A DNA stretch of 40,838 nt from Candidatus Peribacteria bacterium (GCA_023245775.1 JAHFJR010000011.1:1-40838); one strand, 5' to 3'; positions 1-7,894 are shown, counted from the stretch's first letter. Notes: generated by a model from the letters alone, not told the origin. Numbers and translations are program-made.

Positions 1-32
1 AGGGGGAAGGGGGAAGGGGGAAGGGGGAAGGG
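1..32. repeat. G-rich heptamer tandem repeat
   Basis: About four and a half copies of the heptamer AGGGGGA are in tandem, starting at the window edge, so the array may extend further left. It gives four runs of five G separated by AA, which is a textbook G-quadruplex pattern on the plus strand. It lies downstream of the mutY-like gene. No coding potential is seen. Confidence 0.8.
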
Positions 33-43
33 CAGACAATTGC

Positions 44-81
44 GTAGGGGCGTAAGGTCTTTCGAGACCTTACGCCCCTAC
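44..81. repeat. Perfect 17-bp hairpin with TTCG loop
   Basis: Two perfect 17-base arms (44-60 and 65-81) flank a TTCG tetraloop. There is no T-tract on either side, so this resembles a dispersed REP/MITE-type hairpin more than an intrinsic terminator. It begins 9 bp past the mutY-like stop codon and could still act as an mRNA 3'-end stabiliser. Confidence 0.75.
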
Positions 82-89
82 TGTCGGAT

Positions 90-1175
90 CTACTCCTTCA
101 GCTTCCACCTCACTCCCCTGCGCTCAATGAGTCCGTCTCTCTTGAGAGCAACAAGAAGCCCCATCAGCCACTCCCGATGATCGTCCATCGTCCCTTCGAC
201 TTCGCTCAGGGCCTCCGGCCAATCGATCGTCACCTGTGATCCGATCTGATGAAGTGACAGTCCGCGAGGCGCATCGCGAAGTGCTTCGATAATCCGTCCG
301 CGGAAGATCCGATTCGGAATGTGTTTGCCCGCCACCTCTCGCCCGATCTCCAACTTCTTGTTCACTTTTTTTGTTCGAACTTTTACTTTTCTATAAGCCT
401 TGCAAATAGATCTCATTCCCAATGGAAAAAGCTCCCACTTGGGATTATTCTTGGTGCAAACAAGCGAACCGAAATCCATGAGTGCAGCGTGAAAATTCAT
501 GGAAGGCAAACCTACGGTTTTCCTTCCATGGACCATCTTTTCCCTAAGAGGTGGCGCTCCAGCAGCGGGGCCCGCGAGACCCGCTGCTTCGCGCACTTTT
601 TTATTATTTGTTTTCATTGCAACACCAAGAACTTTCTCTGCAAGTTTCAAAAGAAATTTGTCATCTTTTTTCCACGTTCCATCCGCATTCTCCGGTCCGA
701 CAAAGAACCGATGCAGGATTCTACGAATATTCGTATCGAGACACGGAGTGGAAAGACCGAAGGCAAAATTTCTGATGGCGGCGGCGGTGTAATGGCCGAT
801 GCCAGGGAGTGAGAGGAGGTCGTTCATTTCGCGGGGAAATTTTCCATGAAATTTTTCGACGATTTCTCTTACCGCATCTCGCAGTCTGAGCGCACGATTG
901 TTGTACCCGAGCCCTCTCCAGGCCAACAGAACTTGTTTATTAGAAGCCTTTGCAAGGTCTTCTATTCGAGGAAATATTTGTATAAAATTTTTATACAATA
1001 TGATGACTCTCGGTACCTGCGTCTGTTGAAGCATGATTTCGGAGACGAGGACAAGATAGGCTTTATGATCGATATTTTTTTCCTTGAGATCGCGCCATGG
1101 AAGCGTGCGCTTGTGAATGGCAAACCACTTCTGAAGTTCGAGACAGAAGATTTCGATCTTTTTTGAAGATTCCAT
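90..1175 (-). CDS. mutY: MutY-type A/G-specific adenine glycosylase, probably clusterless
   Basis: HhH-GPD DNA glycosylase of 361 residues, expected to remove adenine mispaired with 8-oxoguanine. Visible: the Glu of SEIMLQQTQV (E46), the helix-hairpin-helix LPGIGHYTA (123-131) and the catalytic Asp of CLDTNIRR (D147). E46 and D147 are both nine residues later than E37/D138 of the E. coli enzyme. The [4Fe-4S] loop normally has Cys-X6-Cys-X2-Cys-X5-Cys; here only C240 and a displaced C258 remain, with Trp247 and Phe250 at the two middle positions, so the cluster is probably absent. About 40 extra residues (about 187-226) before this loop are encoded by two palindromes. No C-terminal NUDIX-like domain is evident; the tail looks like a short winged helix. 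Start at 1175 (MESSKK) was chosen because the longer reading frame runs through a REP element. Orphan gene. Confidence 0.85.
   Translation of the reverse strand: MESSKKIEIFCLELQKWFAIHKRTLPWRDLKEKNIDHKAYLVLVSEIMLQQTQVPRVIILYKNFIQIFPRIEDLAKASNKQVLLAWRGLGYNNRALRLRDAVREIVEKFHGKFPREMNDLLSLPGIGHYTAAAIRNFAFGLSTPCLDTNIRRILHRFFVGPENADGTWKKDDKFLLKLAEKVLGVAMKTNNKKVREAAGLAGPAAGAPPLREKMVHGRKTVGLPSMNFHAALMDFGSLVCTKNNPKWELFPLGMRSICKAYRKVKVRTKKVNKKLEIGREVAGKHIPNRIFRGRIIEALRDAPRGLSLHQIGSQVTIDWPEALSEVEGTMDDHREWLMGLLVALKRDGLIERRGVRWKLKE
192..211. repeat. Short palindromic repeat inside mutY
   Basis: CCCTTCGACTTCGCTCAGGG lies in frame and encodes the peptide ALSEVEG in the MutY tail. The same 20-mer type is, to my recollection, a frequently dispersed repeat in environmental bacterial genomes. 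Only one copy is seen in this window. Confidence 0.45.
498..530. repeat. Palindrome A inserted in mutY
   Basis: Perfect 9-bp inverted repeat CATGGAAGG (498-506) / CCTTCCATG (522-530) with a 15-nt loop. It lies in frame in the mutY-like gene and encodes part of the extra segment (VHGRKTVGLPSM) that precedes the degenerated iron-sulfur loop. Confidence 0.7.
561..588. repeat. Palindrome B inserted in mutY
   Basis: Perfect 9-bp inverted repeat AGCAGCGGG (561-569) / CCCGCTGCT (580-588) with a 10-nt GC-rich loop, 30 bp from palindrome A and also in frame. It encodes the low-complexity stretch AAGLAGPAAG of the MutY-like protein, which is atypical of the family. Confidence 0.7.
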
Positions 1176-1225
1176 ACTGACAACATAGCAGTAGAGTGGA
1201 GTCATTTGGAAAGTTCTTCTATAAA

Positions 1226-1265
1226 CGACGCGGGCCGAACGCCCGCTCCTTTTATTCTGTGTTTT
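1226..1265. repeat. REP element, copy 1 (left of RAYT gene)
   Basis: A 40-bp unit identical to 1885-1924. Its core GCGGGCCGAACGCCCGC folds as a 6-bp stem with a short loop and is followed by a TCCTTTTATTCTG tail. The two direct copies and one inverted partial copy bracket the transposase gene, the usual arrangement of REP sequences around their RAYT. Confidence 0.85.
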
Positions 1266-1394
1266 AATTGAATGGAGAACACCTCTGCCGTATCTCAACA
1301 TTGTCCTCCCCTCTCAGAAGACGTTCTTCAATCTGACAGAACTTCTTTTTCGTCTCCTGTAGCTCTCTTTTCAAAGTCATACTCAGCTCCCAAG

Positions 1395-1415
1395 GGAGCG
1401 GGCGTTCGGCCCGCG
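1395..1415. repeat. REP element, inverted copy
   Basis: A 21-bp reverse-complement match to the core of the flanking REP units, located 25 bp before the RAYT start codon. Together with copy 1 it forms the head-to-head pair (BIME-like) often seen with REP elements. Confidence 0.8.
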
Positions 1416-1439
1416 GCATTACAAGAATAGAGTGAGCGT

Positions 1440-1874
1440 ATGTTCCAACGACACCCCTTTCAAAACGAAATTCTGATGCTTATCACAACGAATACACAGA
1501 ATCGTAGAAAAATATTCGCAGACCCTACCTATGCGAAAGAGGCTGTGGATTCTCTCTATCGCACTCAACAATTGTATCCGTTTCTTCTCTTCGGATTCGT
1601 GGTCATGCCGGATCACTGTCATTTTCTGCTGAAAGTTCCCGAGCCTCTGAAAATATCCACCATGATGCGAACGTACAAGTACGGTGTCACCTTCAACCTT
1701 GGCATAGGAGCATTCTGGCAATCGAGATTTCATATCCGAGTTCCAGATCACGGCTGGAAGGCGCTGGAATACATTCATCTGAATCCTGTCCGAGCAGGAC
1801 TATGTGAAATGATCGAGCAGTATCCTTGGTCATCAGGCTCGGGGAAATGGGATATTACCGGTCTTGATACATGA
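1440..1874 (+). CDS. REP-associated tyrosine transposase (RAYT, Y1/HUH family)
   Basis: A 144-residue single-strand DNA transposase-like protein related to the IS200/IS605 TnpA family. It carries the HUH metal-binding motif in MPDHCHFLL (H59-C-H61), the signature YIHLNPVRAGL with the presumed nucleophile Tyr111, and the C-terminal YPWSS segment typical of RAYTs. RAYTs are single-copy, domesticated-type transposases thought to mobilise or process REP hairpins. REP copies flank this gene on both sides, and a diverged relative lies at 39.2 kb. There are no IS-type ends beyond the REPs. The start ATG follows a GAGTGAGCGT context without a strong ribosome binding site. It appears intact. Confidence 0.88.
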   Translation: MFQRHPFQNEILMLITTNTQNRRKIFADPTYAKEAVDSLYRTQQLYPFLLFGFVVMPDHCHFLLKVPEPLKISTMMRTYKYGVTFNLGIGAFWQSRFHIRVPDHGWKALEYIHLNPVRAGLCEMIEQYPWSSGSGKWDITGLDT

Positions 1875-1884
1875 ACCATTGATT

Positions 1885-1924
1885 CGACGCGGGCCGAACG
1901 CCCGCTCCTTTTATTCTGTGTTTT
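1885..1924. repeat. REP element, copy 2 (right of RAYT gene)
   Basis: Exact 40-bp direct repeat of 1226-1265, 10 bp after the RAYT stop codon. Perfect identity of two copies about 660 bp apart suggests recent duplication, homogenisation or selection by the RAYT. Confidence 0.85.
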
Positions 1925-1939
1925 GACTTAAAATTTCCT

Positions 1940-4552
1940 TTATCCTTTCGTAATCCCGATCCTATCCTCGATCTCCTGATCGACGAACGCTTTCTTGCGT
2001 CCGTACTTCATGCGACTGAATTCTTTGATGAGCGCGCCGAGCTTCTCGTTTCTTTGCGATTCGTCGTAGATTGTCGCGAGGGAGAACGGACGTGAGGTCG
2101 TATTGTTGATGTTCAGCTTCACGTAGCACTGGAAGTTCGGAATACCGATGACATCCTGTTCGCTGAGAACCGGCGCAAATTCCTTCGCCATGTACTCCGC
2201 GTCCTCGGCACCGATCTTGAAACTCATGATCGTACCGACGTTGCCGAACACGGCGTCGCGCATCTTCGTACTCGACTGGCCGTAGGACTCGGTCTTGCCA
2301 ACGAGTTGCCCGATGTACTGGTGCGCCATGATGAGACCAAGCTCGTACTTGCGGGCCTCCGAGAGAATCGTCGCAAAGGCATCGGTGATGAAGTTCTGGA
2401 ATTCATCGACGTACAGATAGAACCTCTTGCGATCTGCCTGAGGCAGATCAGCACGGCTCAGAGCGGCCATGTTCACTTTATTGACGAAGATTAAGCCAAG
2501 AAGCTGAGCATTCACATCGCCGATTTTTCCTTTGCTCAGATTCACGAGGAGAACTTTTCCCGTATCCATGATCTCACGAACATTGAACGCGCTCTTCGGC
2601 TGACCGATGATGTTGCGCATCGTCGAGTTCGTGATGAACGGGCCGAACTTCGCCGAAAAGTATGGAATCATCTCCTCTTTCTCCCTCGCACCGGTCTTCG
2701 CGATTTCGTTCTCCCAGAAGCTCCTCACGACGGCGTTCCTGCACTTGCTCACTTTGTACCGCTGGAACTCGTCATCGACGAAGAGACGTGGCACATCGAT
2801 GAGCGTGGCACCTTCCTCTTCGTCATCCATGAGCGTCAGACACCCATTACGGAAGTAGTGCTGGATGCGCGGACCGAAGATCTCGTTACCGAAGAGCTTG
2901 ATGAAGATCTCCATCGCATCGAGCGAGGCCCTGTCTTTCTCTTCGGGTGTTTTGGCCTCGAGCAAATTGAGTCCCATCGGACGCTCTCCATCACTGGGAT
3001 CGAACACGACGACATCTTTAGCGCGCTCCTTGACGGTATGCGCAAGCGCATCTTCGATCAGGTCGCCGTGCGGATCGATGATGCACAGCCCCTCATTGCG
3101 TTCGATGTCTTGTCTCGACATCCAGTTGAGCAGAGCGGATTTACCCGAACCAGATTTACCAATGATGTACTGGTGACGCGTGCGATCCTTCTCGAGGAAA
3201 CGAATTTTCGTCTCCACGGCCCGATGCCGGTTGATGCCGAGGATGATGCCTTCGGTCGGCGCATTTGGTGGTGGCGGAAGGACCTTGCACTGGATCCAGT
3301 CGATATTGGTGATCGTGTTGTAGCGACTGTCAGGAAAGTGAAACACGGAAGCAAGTTCCTTCTCGGTCAGTAAGTTTCTGCGATGCATGTAGCCATTGAT
3401 ACGCCGCTTCCAGAGCGGATAGATCAGGTACTGATTGATCGCAAGCGGCATGAAATCAATCAACATGCGTCGATTCTTGAAGTAGTTGCCGTAGGCATCT
3501 TTGAAGACGTTGAAACTCACCTGAAGATTGTTGGCGATATCGTTCGCTCTCTCCCACGTCTTGGACGCGGCGAGAATACGGACGCTGCAGTGGAATCCGC
3601 TCATGCCGGCCTTCTCTCCCATGCGCTTGTAGAGCTCTTCCTCCGGCTGAATCATACGGATGAACGAGTCACCCTTGGAAGCACCCGGCGCAAAGGTCTG
3701 TGCTGCATCGCCGGAGCTCAACAGATTGATGAGCACTCCAACAAATTTGAGTCCGGGGATACGATCGAACAGCGACTCTTTCTTCCCCTTGAAACTGGCA
3801 CTGGCTCTCGCCTTCACCTTCTTCGACCAACGCTCCGAGAACGTCGGCGTCAGGACCACTTGCACCGTCGCTGTCTCATCAGGTGTCAATTTGCTGAGTG
3901 CATTGGCAATATCGTTGAACGGATCATCCTGCATATGGTCGAAGAACCGCAGCGGATACTCGAAACTCTTCTTCAGAATCATGTTGTATCCGACGAGCTT
4001 GTACCCCTTCTGCCAGATTTCCGGTGTCGGCTGGAGGGTGACTTCGGCATTGGGATAGTACGAGGTGATCTGCTTCTCGATGATGGAGATCAAGTGCTTC
4101 GGCACGAGCACGTAGAACTGGATGAGCCCGCGCTCCACGAACAGTTCGAAGCTGATGGTGATGAAGCGGAAAATCCAGAAGTGAAACACCTGCCAAAAAT
4201 CCAGATCTTTCACTTCGTAGAGTGCGCGAAAGAGCTGTTCCATGATGGCGATCTTCTCCTTGAAATCCTTCTCGGTGCGTTTCTCCTGATCGATCTTGCT
4301 GTCACTACGAGGCAGAATGATCTTCAGCGACACCAGTGATCTGGCGCGATACCATGCGTAGGTGAAACGCATGTTGAAGATCGCGTACCAGAGCAGGAAG
4401 TAATCGAAGAAAATCCACAGCGTATTGAAGAGAGGATCCGACAACCACCACGCGAAGAGTTGTGACCAGAGATTCAGGCGAAAGACGAAGGAGGTCACTT
4501 CGACGACGAGGAGGACGAGTGGCCAAAAGAGGAAACGGAGAACGATGACCAT
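1940..4552 (-). CDS. TraG/VirD4-like membrane ATPase (type IV secretion DNA-binding family)
   Basis: An 870-residue protein. Hydrophobic N-terminal segments (about 1-27 and 40-60) and another around 120-150 anchor it in the membrane. A long CPR-specific-looking middle region (about 150-430) follows, then a P-loop ATPase domain with Walker A GKSGSGKS (465-472), IIDPHGDLIE just after it, Walker B FYLYVDEFQN (711-720) and AHQYIGQL sensor-like motif. Such ATPases couple ATP hydrolysis to DNA or protein transfer across the membrane in conjugation and type IV secretion. No other conjugation gene, relaxase or pilin is visible here, so its role is uncertain: DNA uptake, pilus function or an unknown transport task are all possible. 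This architecture is common in Patescibacteria chromosomes as far as I know. A promoter lies about 75 bp upstream. Confidence 0.85.
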   Translation of the reverse strand: MVIVLRFLFWPLVLLVVEVTSFVFRLNLWSQLFAWWLSDPLFNTLWIFFDYFLLWYAIFNMRFTYAWYRARSLVSLKIILPRSDSKIDQEKRTEKDFKEKIAIMEQLFRALYEVKDLDFWQVFHFWIFRFITISFELFVERGLIQFYVLVPKHLISIIEKQITSYYPNAEVTLQPTPEIWQKGYKLVGYNMILKKSFEYPLRFFDHMQDDPFNDIANALSKLTPDETATVQVVLTPTFSERWSKKVKARASASFKGKKESLFDRIPGLKFVGVLINLLSSGDAAQTFAPGASKGDSFIRMIQPEEELYKRMGEKAGMSGFHCSVRILAASKTWERANDIANNLQVSFNVFKDAYGNYFKNRRMLIDFMPLAINQYLIYPLWKRRINGYMHRRNLLTEKELASVFHFPDSRYNTITNIDWIQCKVLPPPPNAPTEGIILGINRHRAVETKIRFLEKDRTRHQYIIGKSGSGKSALLNWMSRQDIERNEGLCIIDPHGDLIEDALAHTVKERAKDVVVFDPSDGERPMGLNLLEAKTPEEKDRASLDAMEIFIKLFGNEIFGPRIQHYFRNGCLTLMDDEEEGATLIDVPRLFVDDEFQRYKVSKCRNAVVRSFWENEIAKTGAREKEEMIPYFSAKFGPFITNSTMRNIIGQPKSAFNVREIMDTGKVLLVNLSKGKIGDVNAQLLGLIFVNKVNMAALSRADLPQADRKRFYLYVDEFQNFITDAFATILSEARKYELGLIMAHQYIGQLVGKTESYGQSSTKMRDAVFGNVGTIMSFKIGAEDAEYMAKEFAPVLSEQDVIGIPNFQCYVKLNINNTTSRPFSLATIYDESQRNEKLGALIKEFSRMKYGRKKAFVDQEIEDRIGITKG

Positions 4553-4594
4553 GAGAGAAGTGTCGGATAGGAGAGAGCGTGAGGAATGGGCACC

Positions 4595-4630
4595 AGTAGA
4601 TGCACTCTACTAAAGAATCTTTCTATTATA
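4595..4630 (-). promoter_or_regulatory. Extended -10 promoter and 5' hairpin of the VirD4-like gene
   Basis: On the minus strand TGCTATAAT (extended -10; TATAAT = 4625-4630) has no good -35. The predicted transcript would start near 4618 and almost immediately contain a 6-bp hairpin (AGTAGA 4595-4600 / TCTACT 4606-4611). Leader of about 65 nt to the ATG at 4552. Confidence 0.5.
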
Positions 4631-4718
4631 GCAGAAAAAGCGCTTGAGTTACAGGGAATCGTTGTTCTCCCCAGGTTCTCTTTCAGCCGAAAATCTTGCA
4701 ATTTCCGAGGAACCTTTC

Positions 4719-5822
4719 CTAAGGAAAGAGCGTGCTACCTCCTCCACACTCCACCACCTCCGTACGCATCTCGCGCATGCGACCAGTTTTGGTGCCAAGG
4801 AGGAACACGTAGCTGCCGATCATGCTCGGTGTGAATGCAAACGTTTCTCCCTTCGTGACCCATGTCTGCACTCCCGTGTGCGTACCGTCTGGATACACCA
4901 CATCCCGGATGACAAATGGCTGAAATGATGAGAGATTCAACGTGCCACCGAGCCCAAGAGAATGCGGAATACCAGTATCGAGTCGCACATCGCTCGTAAT
5001 GCGTTGCTGGAAACGATCATCGTGACATGCCTGCACGAGATGCGCATCACCGAGGCGCTCGAAACGCACCCGAATCTTGCCGATCGAACGATCGGCGATC
5101 TGGGTGAATGATGCGAGACTCAAATCCATCTCTCTCCCCTGGATGAAGGGTCCGCGATCATTGATACGGACGATGATACTCCTACCATTCGCGATATTCG
5201 TCACACGCACGAGGGTATTCGCTGGGAATGTCCTGTGTGCTGCCGTGAGCGCGTTCATATCAAACGTCTCTCCGAACGCTGTTCCTCTGCCATGAAATTT
5301 CTCGGAGTAGAGACTGACTTCATGCGTCTCGGATGCAAGTTTGGCGTCGACGTCTCGCATGAGATCGAGGAGCTCCTCTCGCGTCAATGAACCGCTCTCA
5401 GCGTTGTACGAAAGATCATATTTTTTTGCAAGAACTGGTAGATCCGGAGGATCAGGCAAAACCATGAAATCATTCGAACCATCAGCCTTCAGTCGCTCGA
5501 CTCCTCGCGTGCGCAGGAGCAGGAGGACCGCATCGGACGGAGTCAGGGGATCATTCGGTCGGAACCGCTCGTTCTTGTCATTCAGAAAACCACGCGCCTT
5601 GGCAAAGGTGATCTCTAGAAAACCTTTGTCCGAAGGTCCGAGATCGAGGTAGGGCTTCTCCTTCGTCTTCTCCGCAGGCCGCCCAATGCTGTTCCATATC
5701 AGGAGGAAACCGTCGCGACGAGTGATCGCGTCAGAGGCATGAGCAGTATGCGGTACGAGGAAGCCAGAGAAAAAAATCAGAGCTGAGAGAACGATGAAAG
5801 GACGCATGAGGGAAGTATACAT
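4719..5822 (-). CDS. Secreted RlpA-like double-psi beta-barrel protein
   Basis: A 367-residue exported protein. The signal peptide covers about residues 1-30 (hydrophobic core IVLSALIFFSGFLV, then AHA-SDA). Residues about 30-115 look like degenerate SLH repeats (RPNDPLTPSDAVLLLLRTRG). The RlpA-like double-psi beta-barrel follows (about 170-275), with SLYSEKFHGRGTAFGETFD, ALTAAHRTFPANTLVRVTN and VRINDRGPF. RlpA proteins bind or cleave denuded peptidoglycan glycans. The C-terminal 90 residues are unrecognised. The start at 5822 lies 2 nt after the upstream gene's stop codon and has GGGGAG 8 nt before it, suggesting translational coupling; 5807 is an alternative start that still keeps the signal peptide. 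Confidence 0.82.
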   Translation of the reverse strand: MYTSLMRPFIVLSALIFFSGFLVPHTAHASDAITRRDGFLLIWNSIGRPAEKTKEKPYLDLGPSDKGFLEITFAKARGFLNDKNERFRPNDPLTPSDAVLLLLRTRGVERLKADGSNDFMVLPDPPDLPVLAKKYDLSYNAESGSLTREELLDLMRDVDAKLASETHEVSLYSEKFHGRGTAFGETFDMNALTAAHRTFPANTLVRVTNIANGRSIIVRINDRGPFIQGREMDLSLASFTQIADRSIGKIRVRFERLGDAHLVQACHDDRFQQRITSDVRLDTGIPHSLGLGGTLNLSSFQPFVIRDVVYPDGTHTGVQTWVTKGETFAFTPSMIGSYVFLLGTKTGRMREMRTEVVECGGGSTLFP

Positions 5823-5824
5823 CC

Positions 5825-7204
5825 TTACATCTCCCCAACCCCATTCGCCCGCAGCTCTCTCCACTGGACTGCGACCATCTCTTTCATGGCCGCTGTCTTG
5901 GTTGCTGGACCAAAGATACCAGCGCCATGCGCCATCGCTGAAGCGATGATCTTCGTCTCGAGCTGATACTTCAGCAATGCCGCCTGCGTATGAGACCCAA
6001 AGGTCCCCGTCACATCTTTTGCACTCAAGTAACCAGTCGTATGCAGGAACGCCTGCAGGGCGGAGACCTCTTTTCCATGGTCACGCAGCGAGAGCACCTT
6101 GGAAGACAACCCCTCCTCCTTCACACGTGCAACAAGATGCATCTTCGCAGCGACAACGGGGAATTTCATCGCGATGATCTTCGTCTTCCACGCCCTGAGA
6201 ATAGCTGCCTTCGTTGCAGGACCAATGCGTCCTGCATACGTATCGAGCGCATGAGCAACGATGCCATGCTTCATCTGGAAAGCTACCACGGACTCCCGTA
6301 GATGCGCATCGAAGAGTCCATCTGTTCGTCCACGGTAGAAACCGAGGAATCGGAGTAATTTCTGAAGTTGACGAACATCATTCCCCGTCACCCCTCGGTC
6401 CAATCCTTCGACAATATCAGGCAAATTCTCGGGCTTGATACTCGTGGCAATACTGAGTGCTGCCGCCGCTGATACATCGACCTTCGCGCCGTCTCCCACC
6501 AGCCCTTCACTGCTCAAGAAATCCTTCAGTGCCTGCTGTGTTGCCTCCCCGTACTGCGCATTCACTTCAACCTTGAAGTATCCGAGATCCTTGAGCACAG
6601 ATTGCAACACGCGAACGGAGTACTCCTTGTTGCCAAATTCCGCCTGCAAGAGAAGCTCCGACGTATCGATCTTCGGGAGGCTCGCAAGGAGGGTCGTATC
6701 GGAAGGGATGGAATCGACAGAGAAATGCTCACTCGGCATCGCTTCAGAACCGATCGGATACACCGTGCCCGTCACCCGACGTGCACCCCACGCCAGAGCA
6801 CGTGCCAAGCCTTGCTCACCGGTTCCCATCCAGAGATCGATCCGGTGAAGGTCATTGCCCCATTCGACGATACGTCCTCCACGATCGTGCACCGCACCGA
6901 CGCCAAGACCGGGGAGATCGATCCTCGTCCCGTACTCATACGTCTCGGGAGCTGCGATCATGCCAGCGTAGACCGGCGTGCCATCAGCACCATTCGTTCC
7001 GTTGCCATTGAAGCTGATCTCATCTTCGTAGTTTCCACGGAAGTAGCAACACTGATTCGGGAGTGGTGAGTAGTACGCCGTCACCACGAACTCCTGCACA
7101 TGTGGAGGGTCAGCAGCGTAGACGGGAGAGAAGAGAGAACCAAGCAGCGATGTCATGACAACCGCCGCCGGATAGACGCGTGCTTTGGCAATTTCTACGT
7201 ACAT
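5825..7204 (-). CDS. Secreted 3D-domain protein with peptidoglycan-binding repeats
   Basis: A 459-residue exported protein: signal peptide (YPAAVVMTSLLGSLFSPVYAADPP), then a 3D-type domain (about 35-140) with VTAYYSPLPNQC, GTRIDLPGLG, VHDRGGRI and DLHRIDLWMG, the Asp-rich motif that gives the 3D family its name. Three PG_binding_1-like repeats follow (about 190-250, 265-345 and 375-445), each with a pattern such as VRQLQKLLRFLGFYRGRTDGLF. 3D domains occur in Gram-positive-type wall lytic enzymes (YabE/YuiC-like), so a muralytic or wall-remodelling role is likely. The RlpA-like gene follows within 3 nt, forming a two-gene envelope operon. The start at 7204 is supported by the promoter at 7236-7244, which would exclude the longer reading frame. 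Confidence 0.85.
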   Translation of the reverse strand: MYVEIAKARVYPAAVVMTSLLGSLFSPVYAADPPHVQEFVVTAYYSPLPNQCCYFRGNYEDEISFNGNGTNGADGTPVYAGMIAAPETYEYGTRIDLPGLGVGAVHDRGGRIVEWGNDLHRIDLWMGTGEQGLARALAWGARRVTGTVYPIGSEAMPSEHFSVDSIPSDTTLLASLPKIDTSELLLQAEFGNKEYSVRVLQSVLKDLGYFKVEVNAQYGEATQQALKDFLSSEGLVGDGAKVDVSAAAALSIATSIKPENLPDIVEGLDRGVTGNDVRQLQKLLRFLGFYRGRTDGLFDAHLRESVVAFQMKHGIVAHALDTYAGRIGPATKAAILRAWKTKIIAMKFPVVAAKMHLVARVKEEGLSSKVLSLRDHGKEVSALQAFLHTTGYLSAKDVTGTFGSHTQAALLKYQLETKIIASAMAHGAGIFGPATKTAAMKEMVAVQWRELRANGVGEM

Positions 7205-7235
7205 GGTGTGGGTGTTGATGAAAATAAATCTCATC

Positions 7236-7244
7236 AGTATACCA
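7236..7244 (-). promoter_or_regulatory. Extended -10 promoter of the 3D/RlpA operon
   Basis: On the minus strand TGGTATACT matches an extended -10 (TG-n-TATACT; TATACT = 7236-7241). No clear -35 is present. The predicted start near 7230 gives a leader of about 25 nt to the ATG at 7204. Confidence 0.5.
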
Positions 7245-7321
7245 CAAGCAACGCCTGTTTTCACGCAGCAGTAAAACAAAAAGTCGCTTGTGTCTTGTAT
7301 GAAATTGTTTACAAGAAAAAT

Positions 7322-7350
7322 TTGATTAATTTGTCAGTAGATGTTATAAT
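7322..7350 (+). promoter_or_regulatory. Sigma-70 promoter, leaderless transcript
   Basis: TTGATT (7322-7327), 17-bp spacer, perfect TATAAT (7345-7350). The ATG of the next gene begins 6 nt after the -10 box, where transcription should start, so the mRNA is probably leaderless. Confidence 0.7.
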
Positions 7351-7356
7351 AATTCT

Positions 7357-7839
7357 ATGAGTGATCATAAAGATACAGAAGTGCCAAGTGAGGATCATTC
7401 TCCATCTGATGAAGGACCATTGGAGGATCCAGATGATACTGTTGATCTGACTGTGGAAGAGATGACTGCTCTATTGAAAGGAGCTTCGGGAGAAGCAGTC
7501 AGCAAGCAAATGGTAAACTCAGATGATACTCCGATGGGAAAATTTGCATGGTTGATGGCGATGAATGAGGAAAACTCTGCTGGTGCCAAAGGCCTAAAAA
7601 GTCTTCAGAGAATAACAAGATTTCTGATGCTCATTCGCAGCAAAAGAGATGAAGGTATGTCGAGGGAAACACTGCGAAAGTGTTTCCAAGATATGTCAGA
7701 TGTGGCGTTCGACATTCTCATACAAAGTATGAATGCATCTGCGTATATTCAAATCTCAGCAAATCAAATTCACATTACCGAGCGGGGGGAATCAAAAATA
7801 CCTGCGTTCGATACGTACTTGTCTTCAGTGGGTCAGTGA
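7357..7839 (+). CDS. Hypothetical protein with acidic N-terminus and winged-helix-like C-terminus
   Basis: 160 residues, family not recognised. Residues 1-45 are strongly acidic and Ser/Pro-rich and probably disordered. Residues about 80-155 are helical with a possible winged-helix pattern (LMLIRSKRDEGMSRETLRKCF, then IQISANQIHITERGESKI, compatible with a recognition helix and beta wing). No signal peptide or membrane segment. An excellent promoter ends just before the ATG, which supports expression and this start. It stands alone between a divergent envelope operon and carB. Confidence 0.7.
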   Translation: MSDHKDTEVPSEDHSPSDEGPLEDPDDTVDLTVEEMTALLKGASGEAVSKQMVNSDDTPMGKFAWLMAMNEENSAGAKGLKSLQRITRFLMLIRSKRDEGMSRETLRKCFQDMSDVAFDILIQSMNASAYIQISANQIHITERGESKIPAFDTYLSSVGQ

Positions 7840-7894
7840 TGAAAGTATCATAACATTTGTCTTCGCGATCTCTCTTCGCTAGGATCGGCGGGAC

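Noticed and set aside
44..81. Intrinsic terminator of mutY
   Set aside because: Stem is perfect, but no T-run follows on the minus strand; better called a hairpin repeat.
1264..1380. 38-codon minus-strand open frame (MTLKRELQETKKKFCQIEE...)
   Set aside because: Helical-looking, but its stop lies in a REP copy, there is no promoter or SD I can defend, and it is short enough to be chance.
3383..4339. 318-residue open frame antisense to the VirD4-like gene
   Set aside because: Opposite-strand shadow of a clearly real gene; no recognisable domain.
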